A stretch of 64,000 nucleotides of DNA from Neckera pumila (taxonomy: Eukaryota; Streptophyta; Bryopsida; Hypnales; Neckeraceae): NCBI GenBank assembly GCA_963969595.1, contig OZ018414.1, positions 16,971,660 to 17,035,659 of the forward strand, read 5' to 3'. Within the stretch, counting starts at the first letter, position 1. The number at the start of each line of letters is the position of its first letter. The translations under genes were made by a program, and so were the position numbers. This document shows, piece by piece, positions 26,019 through 38,188 of the stretch. The notes under the pieces were generated by a model. It was not told where the DNA came from, did no database searches, and worked only from the letters and a program-made list of their open reading frames with translations.

Positions 26019-28280
26019 ATAGTTGCTTGCATTGTGAACTGTGTCCAAATTTGCTCTTTTAGAGTTGGAAACTTTACTCATAGAGTATATATGAATTGTC
26101 TTGCTTAAATAATGGAATCCATAAATTTGTAGAAAAGAGCTATTGTAATTAACAAATCTAAATTGGTTGTAGTACGCAATAAGATCCTTTGATACAAAAT
26201 TCAAGTAGCTATGACAAAGAAATTTTGTAAATAGGAGAAGTTTAGATTAGCGGACTATTGAATCTAATTGATGATACAATTTGTGTGTGTTAATACCTAG
26301 ATTCTACAAGATATAGAGATTGTGAAAAGTAGACATGAATAATTGAGAGGGATACATGTGTCATTTTATCATTGGTTGAAAAAATGATACAAGTGCTTGT
26401 GAAATATCCGCTTCTACTCTATATTTGTATTTTTGGAAAGTTGTTTGGAGTGCAATTGATATGAGATATAGATTGCCATATATATTTGTATATATCCATA
26501 TAATTGATATTTGTAATTTGTACGGATATGTATATATTCTACATATCTTATATATATTCCATATTCCATATTCTAGAGCACCAAAACCTAATCTTCTCGA
26601 CGGTGATCAATAGTGGTTGTTAATTTTTTTAATTAGAGATCAATAGCTGTGGATTTTCTTAATCAGGGAGGATTTTAGAAACAAGATTTGTTTGCATCTT
26701 GTGGATGCATAGTAGCTTACGTCAACCTTCTTCCAATTGACCTAGAGGAAGATTTGTAGTAAAGTATGCACAACTATAATTGCCACAAATTACAACTAAA
26801 CATAGTTTCTACTAAAACAAATGCCACTGCAATGCAATGACAGCAAATAGGATTCATTAACCTGCAAGATTTCATTGAGAAATTGCACAAGGAAGTCAGT
26901 TAGGGTGTAGTGCGTATTGACAGATGAAAAACATTGTAAAATTTTTTGAACAATTTTTTTAAATATTTCATCAAAAGATATTATATTATACGTCAAGAGT
27001 AAAAATTTTCAATATAGTTTGATTTGAAAAAATATTTATAAATACATTTCAAATCAAAATCAAATCACTTTGCAATAAAGATTAATAAGAAATAAAAAAC
27101 TTATATTTATTATCTTTAACACATGAGTTTTAAAACAATCAATTGAAATATCATTTTATTTGAGTGTCTAGGATGCTTTCATGATTTTAGTTTATAAAAG
27201 ATATTGAAATAGCTTAAATTAAAAACTATTGCATCTTAAAAAAGATGCCAAAGCAGCGAAAGCACCATAAATACTCCAAAAATATTTTTTCATTATCAAT
27301 TTTTTTGGTACTATGAAGTAATTATGGAGGCTTGAAATCATAAGAAAATTACTATTTCAATAAATCCTCAGAATTTATAATGTTCTATTTTGTAATTACA
27401 GATTCTACATTCTAAAATTAAGTTCAGATGATCAAATTGTCTTCCCAAATGGTATTATAAACTCTAAAAGCACCACTTCATTGCTTTAGTAGCAATTACA
27501 CCAATGAATATTTTTTCCTAAAATTTGTTTCAAATTATGTAAATTTTCATTTCCTTCACATATAATTGAGACTTTCAATGCCAATTTAATCAAACATATA
27601 ATGGCAAAAATGATAATGAAATAGTTCAATTATATCAAGACCCTTATATCAATTTATAAAATATGTATTGCATTTTTTAAATAATGACTTGAATTCCTTA
27701 TAAGTAGGTCCAAATATGACATGATAAGAAACCTCCTTCAAATCACGAAAAGCCTCTTGATTAATTACATCATATTTACCTTGTCATCTTTATTATGCCC
27801 AAAACATTAAAATATCAGATTTAAACAAAGGATTTGCATACTCTGTGGCTATTGTTTGTTTTTGCTTTGCGAACTTGTTTGCGGAAGAACAAAGAATTGC
27901 AAGGACATTCGAGGGTGTGGTAAATGTTTTGCGCTTTGCAAGAATTTAAGGAACAATATCATCAGCCTTTATTCTAATTGTTTTATTAGGTTCTTTTTGT
28001 AGGTTGTAGATATTTTATTTTGAATCTTTATCTTCTAATACTCTTATTGTTGTAATTGATTCTAGGTAGGATTTATTTTGAAAAGATTCTTTCATAGCAT
28101 TATGGTTTGCCATTTTTAATGACCATTAAAAGACAACTATAATAATTAAGTTAGAATCTAAAATATTTGAATGGAATGGTTTATCAAAGAATTTAACAAA
28201 AATGACAAAAGATGGAAGAATATTTACAATATTTTTGCTTTTTGCCTCTTTTTCTATTATTCTAAAAGATATATTAAAAG
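26019..28280. other. AT-rich intergenic DNA, nothing recognised
   Basis: About 2.3 kb without a coding-like ORF, tandem repeat or clear TIR. At 26440-26560 there is a TATA/CATA-rich simple-sequence stretch. Confidence 0.5.
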
Positions 28281-29517
28281 CTAGATGAGATTTGGGGGTC
28301 TTGGAGGGCTCCGAGTTCCCCTTGCTGTCTGCTGCGTTCCCAGACTGCGGGAACGCAGCAGCAGCAGCTGGCTGATGTGGCACAGCGACTGCCACGTCAT
28401 TTAAAAAAAAATAAAAAAATAAAAAAAATAAAAAAATTGCTTAACCCCTAAAGTTTCATGCCTATGTAATCACCAAATACGCTCCAAAATTGCCATTTCT
28501 AATACAACTACCAAATTTTTGGAAAAAAACAATTTTTGACACATGTAACCATAGGATCTTGTAGTATGATATTTTGAAAACATGTGGTAAAAATTTCAGA
28601 AAATTCCACCGTGTGGATCATAAGATATAAGCATTCAAAGTCTTGAAAACCATTTTTTCAACCCTGCAAAAACCCGGGCAGCTGCACTTTGCAAGCTCAA
28701 TTTTCAATGAAAAAATGCCGATAAAGGTGGTGCTTCTTTGAATTCAGTTTCCTAAACAAGTTGTCTATATGCTTGAAAAATTTCACATCATTTGGAATTG
28801 TACAACATATAGGAAAAAAAAAAGTAAGTAGAAAGAAGTAGAAAATGATTCAAAATACTAAATTGTTAAAAATTTAATCATGGAATTTAAAAATGCCAAT
28901 TCCAACGGTTGTAATGTTGTAATAATCAATCTACATCCTAGGATTTTATTTTTTTCCAAAAATATTGAAAATTGAGTTAAATAAACGACTTTAAAGTTTT
29001 TTTTAGAGTAGAGAATCCATAACTGCCCGCAATTCAAAAACCCTCATAACTTTTGACTCATTAATTGAAATGGAATGACTCAAAGCTTTTTAAGTATATA
29101 TAAATGTAGCAAACCAAGTTCAAAAAAAAATTCCAGAAAAAAATGATTTTTTTTATCTGCCCAAACTGCCCAGTTACGAAAAAAAGTAATATATTAGGTC
29201 ACAACTTTTTACTCATATTTCAAAATGTCATGAAACTTGGTACACATTTAGATATTCCTTGCCCCCACCTTCTATTAAAATTTCAGCCTCAAATATGGAT
29301 ATCTCTAGTCACACATACCTGCCCAAAATTTCTATACGGCAAAAAAACACATGTTGGTCCTTTAGGGGTTAAAATGATATTTTGGTAATTTTTTATTTTT
29401 ATTTTTTATTTTGAAAAAAGAAAATTCTGACACCCCCATAACAGTGTTCACTGAATTTGGGCAGATCAAGGAACAAGCCTGAAACGGCCCTCCAAGACCT
29501 CCGAATATCATCTAATG
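28281..29517. mobile_element. CATTAGA-TIR element carrying a nested TTAA element
   Basis: The left end CTAGATGAGATTTGGGGG, followed by 'tcttggagggc', pairs with the right end 'gccctccaagacctccgaatatcatctaatg'. Just inside the left end is a hairpin (CTGCGTTCCC...GGGAACGCAG) beside 'agctggctgatgtggcac', the inverted form of the block also found in the copy at 4605-4885. Removing the TTAA element at 28441-29372 leaves an element of about 305 bp, close to the size of the other two copies. Confidence 0.65.
28441..29372 (+). mobile_element. TTAA-bounded TIR element, intact copy (nested)
   Basis: 932 bp, TTAACCCCTAAAG at the left and GGTCCTTTAGGGGTTAA at the right. The interior matches the copies at 30996 and (inverted) 16654 over the full length. 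The 81-aa ORF at 29143-29388 is a chance frame through the right end. It sits inside the CATTAGA element and is therefore younger than that insertion. Confidence 0.75.
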
Positions 29518-30500
29518 CATTCATAGTAAAAGTAAAAGTTTTCATTCATAGTCAAAGTAAAAGGTCTCATTCATAGTCAAAATAGAAGTTTATTAAGAAG
29601 GTAAAGTAAAAAGTTAATGATTGAAAAGATGGTTGCCTCACGTAGCCACCACACATGTAAGGCAGCTAGCCACCAGCTAACCCTAATTCTAACCCCACTA
29701 ACCCTAGTTCAACTATTAACCCACCAGTTATCAACCAGCAACTAACAAGGTAAACTAGCAACAAAGCTTTCAACACTAAACAACTCCTAACACTAAATAT
29801 TCCCTTCTAACAATAAAGACACCATTTCAATTAATAAATGATCCACATCACAATACAACATTGTTATATGTGCCAAACAATGCAACCTTCTCTTATTTGC
29901 ATGAAAAGTCTTTTTCAATTTAGAATCTTGTCCTTTCTTTCTTATATAATGTAGAAAAGTCCATTTGACATTTGAATTGTCCACTTTGCATTGGATCAAT
30001 TTGTTCTAAGAAAAATCCAACACTATGCACTATGCAAGCTTCATAGAATGCCCTTCTATTTGCTGATATAGGAACTGTCTGCATCTAAGTTCTTCATTTT
30101 GAACATCACTTTCAATTCTTTCTGCAAAATTTACATCAAATTCAAGATTCTTAATTTAAATCTCTATTATAAGGGAAGTTACCTAATAAATTTTTAAGAA
30201 AGAAGTTATCACAAACAAAATCAGGAGCTACCATATTAGGGATGCTAAGTAGAAGTTAGCAATCACAATTCCATACTCCATATTACTCAAACTTCTTGGC
30301 CTTGCTAGTTGCCACCCTTGTGTACTCTTATAACTATCTCTATCTCCTGTGTAGACAGGACATGATGATTTGTGTCCCCCTGGGGCGAGAAAAATCATGC
30401 GCCGTTGATTTTTTAAATTTTAAAATGCTTAATTTCAAAATTGCCGTTGATTTCTCAAAAAATCACAAGCGATTGATCTTGTGAGATTTAATCGAAGCCA
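29518..30500. other. AT-rich intergenic DNA with short direct duplications
   Basis: Around 29518-29600 the phrase 'cattcatagtcaaagtaaaag' type recurs three times in slightly varied form, a short tandem duplication. 'ccctaacc/ccctagtt' phrases near 29680-29710 are irregular and are not a telomere repeat. No gene is seen. Confidence 0.5.
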
Positions 30501-30504
30501 TCCA

Positions 30505-30700
30505 AACATAAATATGGATACAAATACAAAAATGAATATAGGATAAGGATATCATATTGTATACAAATACGTAGTAAATATAGGATATGGATACCATATT
30601 GTATGCGAATACATAGTGGATACAGAATGTGGATACAGGTACAAATACAGATATGGGATATGGATACTGGTACGGATACTGGATACAGGTTTGTGCCATA
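30505..30700. repeat. Degenerate minisatellite, ~45-48-bp unit
   Basis: Successive units share 'ggatatggataccatattgtat' and 'aatac(g/a)tagt(a/g)(a/g)at' (at 30541-30580, 30590-30625 and more decayed to 30695). The Tyr/Ile/Val-rich reading frame on the minus strand across it is a by-product of the repeat. Confidence 0.7.
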
Positions 30701-30995
30701 TTGTTTGTCAAGTATGTTAGTTTTTGAAATTACAAGAGGGGGGGAGAGGAAGGGGTAGTGAAAATTTTTAAATTTTTCTTAAAGGGGTAAAGGGATACGA
30801 AAAATTTAAAAATTTAAATTTTTTTAAGGGAAGGTGTAACTATCCTTCCTCACTATCCACTCAAGTTACAGTCTCACATGGTAAAAAGCGTCAAAACAGT
30901 CATTACAAGAATGACATAACATTGTTAACTGGGGTCCTTATGTCCCTGACACATGAGGTATAATTCCCCCCCAGATGCCTGGGGTTTGAATTTAG

Positions 30996-31926
30996 TTAAT
31001 CCCTAAAGTTCCATGACTATGTTCCCACCAAAAATGCTCGAAAACTGCCATTTTTAATAGAAGTATCCATTTTTTGAAAAAAACTTTTTTTGACACACGT
31101 AATTGTAGGATCTTGTAGTATGGTGACTTGAGAACATATGATAAAAATTTCAGGAATTTCCACCACGAGGATTGCAAGGTATAAGCATTCAAATTCACTA
31201 ACACCATTTTTTTGGCCCTGCAAAAAACAGGGCAGCAGCACTTCACAAGCTCACTTTTTGATGAAAAAATGTCCAAAATGATGGTGCTTCTTTGAATTCG
31301 TTTTCCTAGACAAGTTGGCTACATGCTTGAAAAATTTCACTTCATTTAGAATTGTACAACGTATAGAAAAAAAGAAGTAAGTAGACAGTAGTAGAGAATG
31401 ATTCAAAATACAAAATTGTCAAGAATATAATTATGAATTGAAAAATGCTAATCCCAATGGTTGCAATGTTGTAATAAATAATCTACATCCTAGGATTTTA
31501 TTTTTTCAAAAAATATTGAAAATTGAGTAACTAAGATAAAGAACTTCAAAGTTTATTTTAGAGTAGAGAATCTATAACTACCTGCAAACTTAAAATCTTC
31601 ATAACTTTTGACTCATTGATAAAATGGGATGATTCAAAGCTTTTTACCTATTTGTAACTCTAGAAAACTAGTTTCAAATTTTCGTTTTTGAAAAAAGTGA
31701 TTTTTTCTTATCTGCCCTATTGCCCAGTTACGAAAAAAAGTAATATATTAGGCCATAACTTTTGACTCGTATTTCCAAATGTCATGAAATTTGGTCGTAT
31801 GAAAGATATTCCTTGTCCCCATCTTCTATCAAAATTTCAGCCCAAAATATAAAAATCTCTAGTTGTATGTACCTGCCCAAAAATTCTATACGGCCAAAAA
31901 ATGCATGTTGGTCCTTTAGGGGTTAA
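30996..31926 (+). mobile_element. TTAA-bounded TIR element, intact copy
   Basis: 931 bp from TTAATCCCTAAAG (one substitution in the terminus) to GGTCCTTTAGGGGTTAA. It shares all internal blocks with the copy at 28441, in the same orientation. No transposase. The flanking bases outside TTAA differ from those of the other copies, as expected if TTAA is the target duplication. Confidence 0.72.
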
Positions 31927-33017
31927 AATGCAAAATTTCGATTGGCTTACTGAACAGTGTTGGCCTGTAGCACCACATCAACTCTCACCCTGTAGCTCTT
32001 TCAAGAAGCTTCCTTGTTGGGGGGCTCCAAGAAGCAAAAGGGAACCCCTCAGCAAATGTTAATAATGTTATGGAGGCTGAGGAAGGCCGCCAAATCGTTG
32101 ACCCCCCAAATTGCAAGGCCTGAGGTGCACATGACAATTTTATCAAATAGTTTTTTTTCAAATGGAAAATGTTTAATATTAAAATGTATCTAAAATTACA
32201 AAAATCTGGAATCTGACATAACCTGCCACATTAGATAAACTTTTTTAATTAATAAATAAATAAATAAATATTTTAATTTTAATTTTAATTTAATTTTAAA
32301 TTACATAATATTCTGGTCTGTCCTATATTGGTTCACTATATAGGGAACAATCCTGAAACAATCCTCTTGTGGACTCCTTTTTTCAGTGGGATCCATGCTA
32401 CATTGGCCTCATAAAATAAAGTGAAAATGTAGCATGGGTCCTTAGAATAATGTTGAAGCTTCTGACACTGCAAACTCAAAAAAAGAATGATCATCTTTAG
32501 TGAAGGTTTGGTCACTTCATCCTTTAGAAGTTGCATTTTTTATAAATACACGTATTTGCTTAAAGTTAAATGGGAGGCTTTTGAACTGGTTGAAATCAGT
32601 TTTTCTATTAGTGATTTTTGCCGATAACAAAAATTCTAAAAAAGATAATATATATTAAAATCATTTGTTTAAATATACAAGAAAAACAAAAAGATTCTTA
32701 GGTTATTGCACTAGCTCATCAACCACGGTTTCAAATTTTAAGTAAAAAATTTGATTTTTCAAAAATAATACAATTTATTTTGATAAAGTATTTTCAATTT
32801 TTTCAATTGAAGGAATTGCTAAATTGTTACAAAATCTTTGGATAATCTTCCATGACTATTGATTTAAATAGCTCCACCACTTTTATGAAGATAATATTTC
32901 CTAAAATAAATGAACAAAAACCTTGTCATAGACTCTTTTTTTGTGCCACTTTATCTAAAATCAATAGTCTCCCGATAAATACAATGAACTCTCCCATTGA
33001 GATTTCTCCATCATGCC

Positions 33018-33922
33018 TTAACCCCCATAGTTCCAATGTCTTTTTTTTCATCAAAAAACATTCAAAAGTATCATTCCTACTACAAAGAGCAATAAACTTT
33101 TCAATAGTGATTTTTGCATATGTAACTATAGGTTCTTGTACTAGAATAGTATAAAAATATATGGAAGAAAATTCAAAAACTTTGACCATGCAGATTGCAA
33201 AACTTTTGTATTCAAAGCAAAAAAAAATTCTCATTATATGACTAGATAATAAGACTTTGAATCTTCTTAATTTAAAATTTTTGCACTACAAATTTTGAAT
33301 TTTTAACCTTTTATATTGAATAATTGAATTGGGATTTGAAGAAGATATATTCAAAAACAACAACTTCATTTTCATTTTAAAAATAAATGGTTAAAAAGAA
33401 GTAGATATGAAATAGAATGAAAATTTAAATTGTTAAAAGCTTCAAGATGGAATTGAAATTCACTAATTCCAATGGTGAAATTTTTCTAGAAAACAAACTA
33501 ACTATGTATAGTTTTTTTTTAAATTGTGAAAATTGAATTAAAAAATAAATCCATAAGTTGTTTTCTGAGGATCATGCAATGATTGTCAGCAAAACAAAAA
33601 ATTCTATAACTTTCACATTGCTAATCCAAATGTAATGAATCAAAGCTTCACATATAAACAAAAACATAATCTTTGAGATAAAATTAAAGATTAAAAAATT
33701 ATTTTTTTTGTGATTTTTTTCTTTGTTTTGCAAACTACTTGTTGGGCTTAGGGTGGCCTAATTTTTACTTCCGAGCACCAATTGAAATAAAAATTATGCT
33801 CCCAAAAAGCTAATGTGATTTTCTATTTACAAAAAAGTTGAAAAAAAACCAAGAATTGAGGTCACAAAAGCCTACCAAAAACTCAAAAGTCTCTTAAAAG
33901 AACTTTGGGACTTTGGGGTTAA
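33018..33922 (+). mobile_element. TTAA-bounded TIR element, older copy
   Basis: 905 bp, TTAACCCCCATAG to CTTTGGGGTTAA. Its interior (33240-33500) is the best guide to the sequence interrupted by the Helitron-like unit at 131-2273. The overlapping ORFs on both strands near 32850-33234 have no domain and are ignored. Confidence 0.62.
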
Positions 33923-34289
33923 ATAAAAATCTTCTAAGCATGGGAGTATTGGATCAATTTTATATACTCTATAAGAAAATTCAGTGTTCAAATCAATAGG
34001 AAAAGCAAAAGATATATATTGATTTCGACAACTGATTAAGACATTTGATTTGGACAATAATCAACACTTGTATGTTGGTTTTATTTTTAAATTTGGTCAG
34101 ATTCAAAAAAATTATTATTATTCCACGTAGACTGCCTTGTAGACAAAATCCACCACATATGCCAGATCTGCTACATAAACAAGGCTACTACGTCAGCAAA
34201 CCACCACATGGGTAGGACTATAATTTACAATTAAATTTTTTTTATTTTTATTTAAAATTATTGAACTTTAAGTGTCATCTTTCATGGTG

Positions 34290-34672
34290 TTAGTAGAGAT
34301 GAAAAGACAAGCTCTTTATACAAGCGGGGGAGTGATAGGTAGAACAAACCATATGGGATAAGTAAATTGGAATGTGTAGACTCATAGTTAAGTACAAAAG
34401 CATGAATTGTGGTAAAAATAGAATTTCAGACCTCATTTTGGCATAGTAGAATAATTTTTTCAAAAACAAGAAAAGGCGGGAAATCAAGCTAAATTATATC
34501 TCTAAAATCCCTTTGACATTTCAAGCCTCCAATCAAAACTTATGGACATATTTTAGAGAAGAAATTTGAAATTGTCAAAAAATGAAAGTTAGATTGATTT
34601 CCCACCTTTTTTTGTTCAAAGTTTTTTGAAAAAAATTATTCTACTATGCCAAAATGAGGTTGATAATCTATT
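34290..34672. mobile_element. Large foldback element, truncated copy
   Basis: The left arm ('cggggg...ggtagaacaaaccatatggga', 'ctcatagttaagt', 'cctcattttggcatagtaga') is homologous to the outer arm of the element at 38165-38833. The inverted right arm (about 34540-34672, 'tctactatgccaaaatgagg') breaks off before the outer part. The arms meet at about 34510-34560 around 'aatcaaaacttatggacat'. Confidence 0.65.
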
Positions 34673-34879
34673 TTTAGGATGTTCAATGGATTGCCGAATC
34701 AACTAAGCAATTTTTGTTTTTGGTCAAAATCAACACAATTGTGTTGATTGCTATTTTCGTCAAGAAATGCATTGGCCAGATCAAAACATGAGGTTCCATT
34801 TTTTTCAGAATCAACAAAAAATAGCTAATTCTATATTAATTTGGGCTCCCTTTTTTTGTAGTTTATGTCTATGACTGCT

Positions 34880-35050
34880 GATTACCCTTGAAGTCCAAGG
34901 CCATTTTTTCATCAAAAAACATTCAAAACTATGATTTCTATTGCAAAGAGCAAAAATGATTCAAACTTTTTTTTTCTAATATCAAACTATAGGATCTTGC
35001 TCTAGATTGGTATAAGAATGGATGGAAGAAATTTCAATAATTTTAACATA
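34880..35050 (+). mobile_element. TTAA-family fragment
   Basis: Left end only: 'ttacccttgaagtccaagg' is a mutated terminus, followed by the 'catcaaaaaacattcaaaa' and 'aggatcttg' blocks seen at 33018-33200. It breaks off at about 35050. Confidence 0.45.
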
Positions 35051-35129
35051 TTAATTGATAAACATAGATCTTAGACGGACGGTTAGAGATTCTCAATGAG
35101 TAGTATCTAGAGATAATAATATGAAGTTA

Positions 35130-35246
35130 GCAACTTTTTCATATGTGTTCAAATAATGCATGCTAAAGTGAATAGGAATCCTCTTTTAATTGCCAAGAAG
35201 AACCAATAGACAAAGAAATTATATTTCATAATAGTAAGTATGTTTA
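35130..35246 (+). repeat. Direct repeat, unit 1 of 2
   Basis: About 115 bp ('tgttcaaataatgcatgctaaagtg', 'aattgccaagaagaaccaataga', 'atttcataatagtaagtatg') repeated in the same orientation at about 36910-37030. The second copy stops where a PIF/Harbinger-like MITE is inserted. Confidence 0.65.
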
Positions 35247-36909
35247 TAATGATGATTATAGGTGTGCATAACTTAGATTCTTTTCTAATCCTAAAAAATT
35301 CTTGGAAGCTAGGGATTCCAAAATAGGGCCTTTTGTTTCACATCATTCCAATGAATATTGCAAAAAATATAAGCTTTTTTATTTCAATGTCAAACTGGTA
35401 GCAAAATAAATATTCTAAAAAAAGACTAATTAATTTTATTGGATTAAATAGATTCGTATTGTCTTACTCAAAAACATTTGAACCATTGAATTTCGAATAA
35501 AGAGGTGAAAATCATAAAGAGTTTTATTTTGTGGACAATGAAGGTAGAAAAGACATATAAAGTGAATTTTTTGAACTCAATTTTGAAAGTATTCAAATTA
35601 AAAATAAATAATACCTATTATTTACTAGAACATTCTCACCATTGGAATTAACAATTTCTAATTTCTTAGAAAAATGGTTAGAAAAACAATTGGTGTAGTT
35701 GTTTCTTCCATTCCATACCACTTTCTATTGTATAATTTTTTAAAGATGAATATGAAAGTTTTTTTGGTTAAATATTTTTACGGATGTTTTTTGTGAATTT
35801 TCTACAAATTATATAAAGTGCATAGTTTATGGGACATAAGTCTTTTTTTTTTCCTAAAAGTTTTGAAAGGCAAAATTTTACCATTAAGAAAGGCTTGATT
35901 AGCCAAAATTTTGAAGTTTAGGCACATTGAACTTGCAATTGGTTGGGGTTTTTATTTAAAATTTAGGATAGATTTACTTAAACAAATTTATTAAAGAATC
36001 TTACAGTCGGATTTGTTAAATAATAAATATAAATGAAGATTTTAGCCTTGCCTAAATTTAAATATGAGTGTTTTGAAGTGGTTTGGGACCACAAAGCAGT
36101 ACAAAGACTATAGGGGTTAAATTGATGACCACCTCTACATGATAAATATGATGAACTCAAGAAAGGTAGCCATCAATGTATTTCACTTACCATCATGAAT
36201 TAGACTTGATGAAGTCTCAAATTTTAAGGCATTCATTTACTAATCTAAAATTAATAGGTTGGAATTTTACATTTTTTAATCTAATGATTTTATAATTAAA
36301 AAGATTTAAGCTTAAAAAAAAATTAAAAAAATAAAACATTTAAAAGGAAAAGACTAAGGACATGTCTATTACTTCTTTTTAATACAAAGTCTAAACTAAT
36401 GATTGATAGTAAGTCAAAACAGGCTTCTCTGCAAATAGAATGAAAATAAGACGACATTCATATTTGTTTGTGATGTTAATAGCTATCATACCTATAGGCT
36501 TTGTCACTTGAGAACATTTATTTAGAAATCCATGCATGTCCATGTTCAATATATTTATTGATATAATCTTTGGAAAAAAAAATTATTTGTGTTTCCAGGT
36601 TGACAAGATTATTCATAAGGTAGAGGCTTAGAGAATTCAACTAATAGATACCAAACGTATACTATTTTGGAAGAATTGAACATTTATGAAGTTTTGATTT
36701 ATAAATTTTTTTCAAAATGTAATAAAGAGTTCTAATACTCGTATTTTAAGGGTTTATTTTTTGTTTTTTTTACAATTTTCAATCATAACCACAATCCAAA
36801 TCACAAAATGATCGATAAAGTACAAATTTTAAGTGACATATTCAAGAAATGAAATTTATAATTTTGACCAATGACGCAAAATATGTTTGCTACTCATAGG
36901 TCTTGCTAC

Positions 36910-37030
36910 TCATATGTTTGATACAGTGCTCAAATATATGCATGCTAAAGTGCAATGGAATCATCTTTCAATTGCCAATAAGAACCAATAGAGGGAAAAA
37001 AACTTATGTTTCATACAATAGTAACTATGC
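36910..37030 (+). repeat. Direct repeat, unit 2 of 2
   Basis: Counterpart of 35130-35246. Its 3' edge coincides with the target site (TTA at 37031) of the adjacent MITE. Confidence 0.65.
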
Positions 37031-37033
37031 TTA

Positions 37034-37551
37034 GAGCAAATTTAACACAATACTGGAACAAGCATGGGAACTGCAAAATGATAGGGCAACTAAAAAGACA
37101 TGCCCCAGTGCACATGGCATGGATCTCGGGTCTCTCTGTATTACCAAATCCGCCATTTTCAATCCACTGCTTGGCAATTGAAGATTAGTTGAAGAGCTTG
37201 CGAGGTGACACACAATAGCAAAAGTCATCATTGTCATACCTTTTCAACCTTGTTATGTGTGCTAATAAAAAAGAATTCCTGTTTTTTTGCATGAAAGGTC
37301 TTTATTTAATGTAAAATCTTTTCTCTCCTTTTTTTAATGCGAAAAGGTCCATTTAAGTTTAGTTTTTTTTTTTTTTTTTCCTCTGACACAAATGAAACGG
37401 CATTTCATTGCAAGTCCATTTGAGGCTTGGATTGTTGGCTTTGCATTGGGACACTTTTTTTCAAAAGTTGCCGGAACGGAATGAGGTCCGCCTACTTCCT
37501 CTTCAAAATCTGGATATTGTGTATGTTCCCGTCTGCGTATTGGCGATGCTC
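37034..37551. mobile_element. PIF/Harbinger-like MITE
   Basis: 518 bp flanked by TTA on both sides (37031-37033 and 37552-37554). It starts GAGCAAATTTAACACAATAC and, from the right end on the other strand, GAGCATCGCCAATACGCAG. The 3-bp TTA duplication and the GAGCA ends fit PIF/Harbinger (TWA target). Most of the interior is AT-rich, and no transposase is seen. Confidence 0.7.
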
Positions 37552-37565
37552 TTAGATGTAATTAG

Positions 37566-37604
37566 TAACAATTGTAGGTATACATAACAATTGTAGGTAT
37601 ACAT
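37566..37604 (+). repeat. 19-bp tandem duplication
   Basis: 'aacaattgtaggtatacat' occurs twice back to back just beyond the PIF/Harbinger-like MITE. Confidence 0.9.
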
Positions 37605-37883
37605 TAGTGATCCTGGAATTAAGGTAGGAGGCTCGAATTTTGGAAGGTCATTTAGAACCGCCACATAGACTCACTTAGGATGGATTGAGGTGGTCTTTAA
37701 ATGGACCTTATATAGTCTTTGAATGGATAAATAAAAAAACTATTATTTATTGTAAGAGCCAATTATTGTCTTACTTTCCCCATTTCTCTCTAGAAGTTGC
37801 AAGTGAATGGTTTATGGAAGACCTAGGGGCATAATTACATAACATTTAGTAGCAAAGTGGTGGGCTGCCTTCCCCTTGACGGA

Positions 37884-37948
37884 ATGGTGTGGTATATTCC
37901 ACACCATTTCATCCGCTAGATGAGATGGTGTGGAATATTCCACACCAT
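37884..37948. repeat. Double palindrome (ATGGTGTGG/CCACACCAT, four half-sites)
   Basis: Two 24-bp near-perfect palindromes (ATGGTGTGGTATATTCCACA... and ATGGTGTGGAATATTCCACA...) are themselves arranged as an inverted repeat around 'cgcta'. Four copies of TGGTGTGG or its complement thus fall within 65 bp. Confidence 0.9.
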
Positions 37949-38078
37949 CATTAGCTAATAGTACACGCAACGATTTTGTCAGAGAATTACAGTAAGTCAA
38001 CCGACCAGAACTGTACAAGATAGATTAAAAATTTAAAGAAAACCAATCCATTATTCTACATCTATACATTGTATATTT

Positions 38079-38188
38079 TGAAAACCCAAAATATAATTTG
38101 TTTTTGTATGAATGCAAACTAAATGCTTGGTTCATTGGTATTTTTTTTTTTGCATTCATACAAAATCAACTATATTTTTGATTTTTTC
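38079..38188. repeat. Inverted repeat, ~40-bp arms
   Basis: Arm 38079-38118 (ending TTTTTGTATGAATGCAAA) pairs with 38150-38188 (starting TTTGCATTCATACAAAAT), with a short loop. It abuts, and partly overlaps, the left end of the large foldback element. Confidence 0.8.

Noticed and set aside
29670..29740. 'ccctaac/ccctagt' phrases as an interstitial telomere
   Set aside because: Irregular spacing and only three or four imperfect units.
30463..30711. 82-aa Tyr/Ile/Val-rich ORF
   Set aside because: Translation of a degenerate minisatellite.
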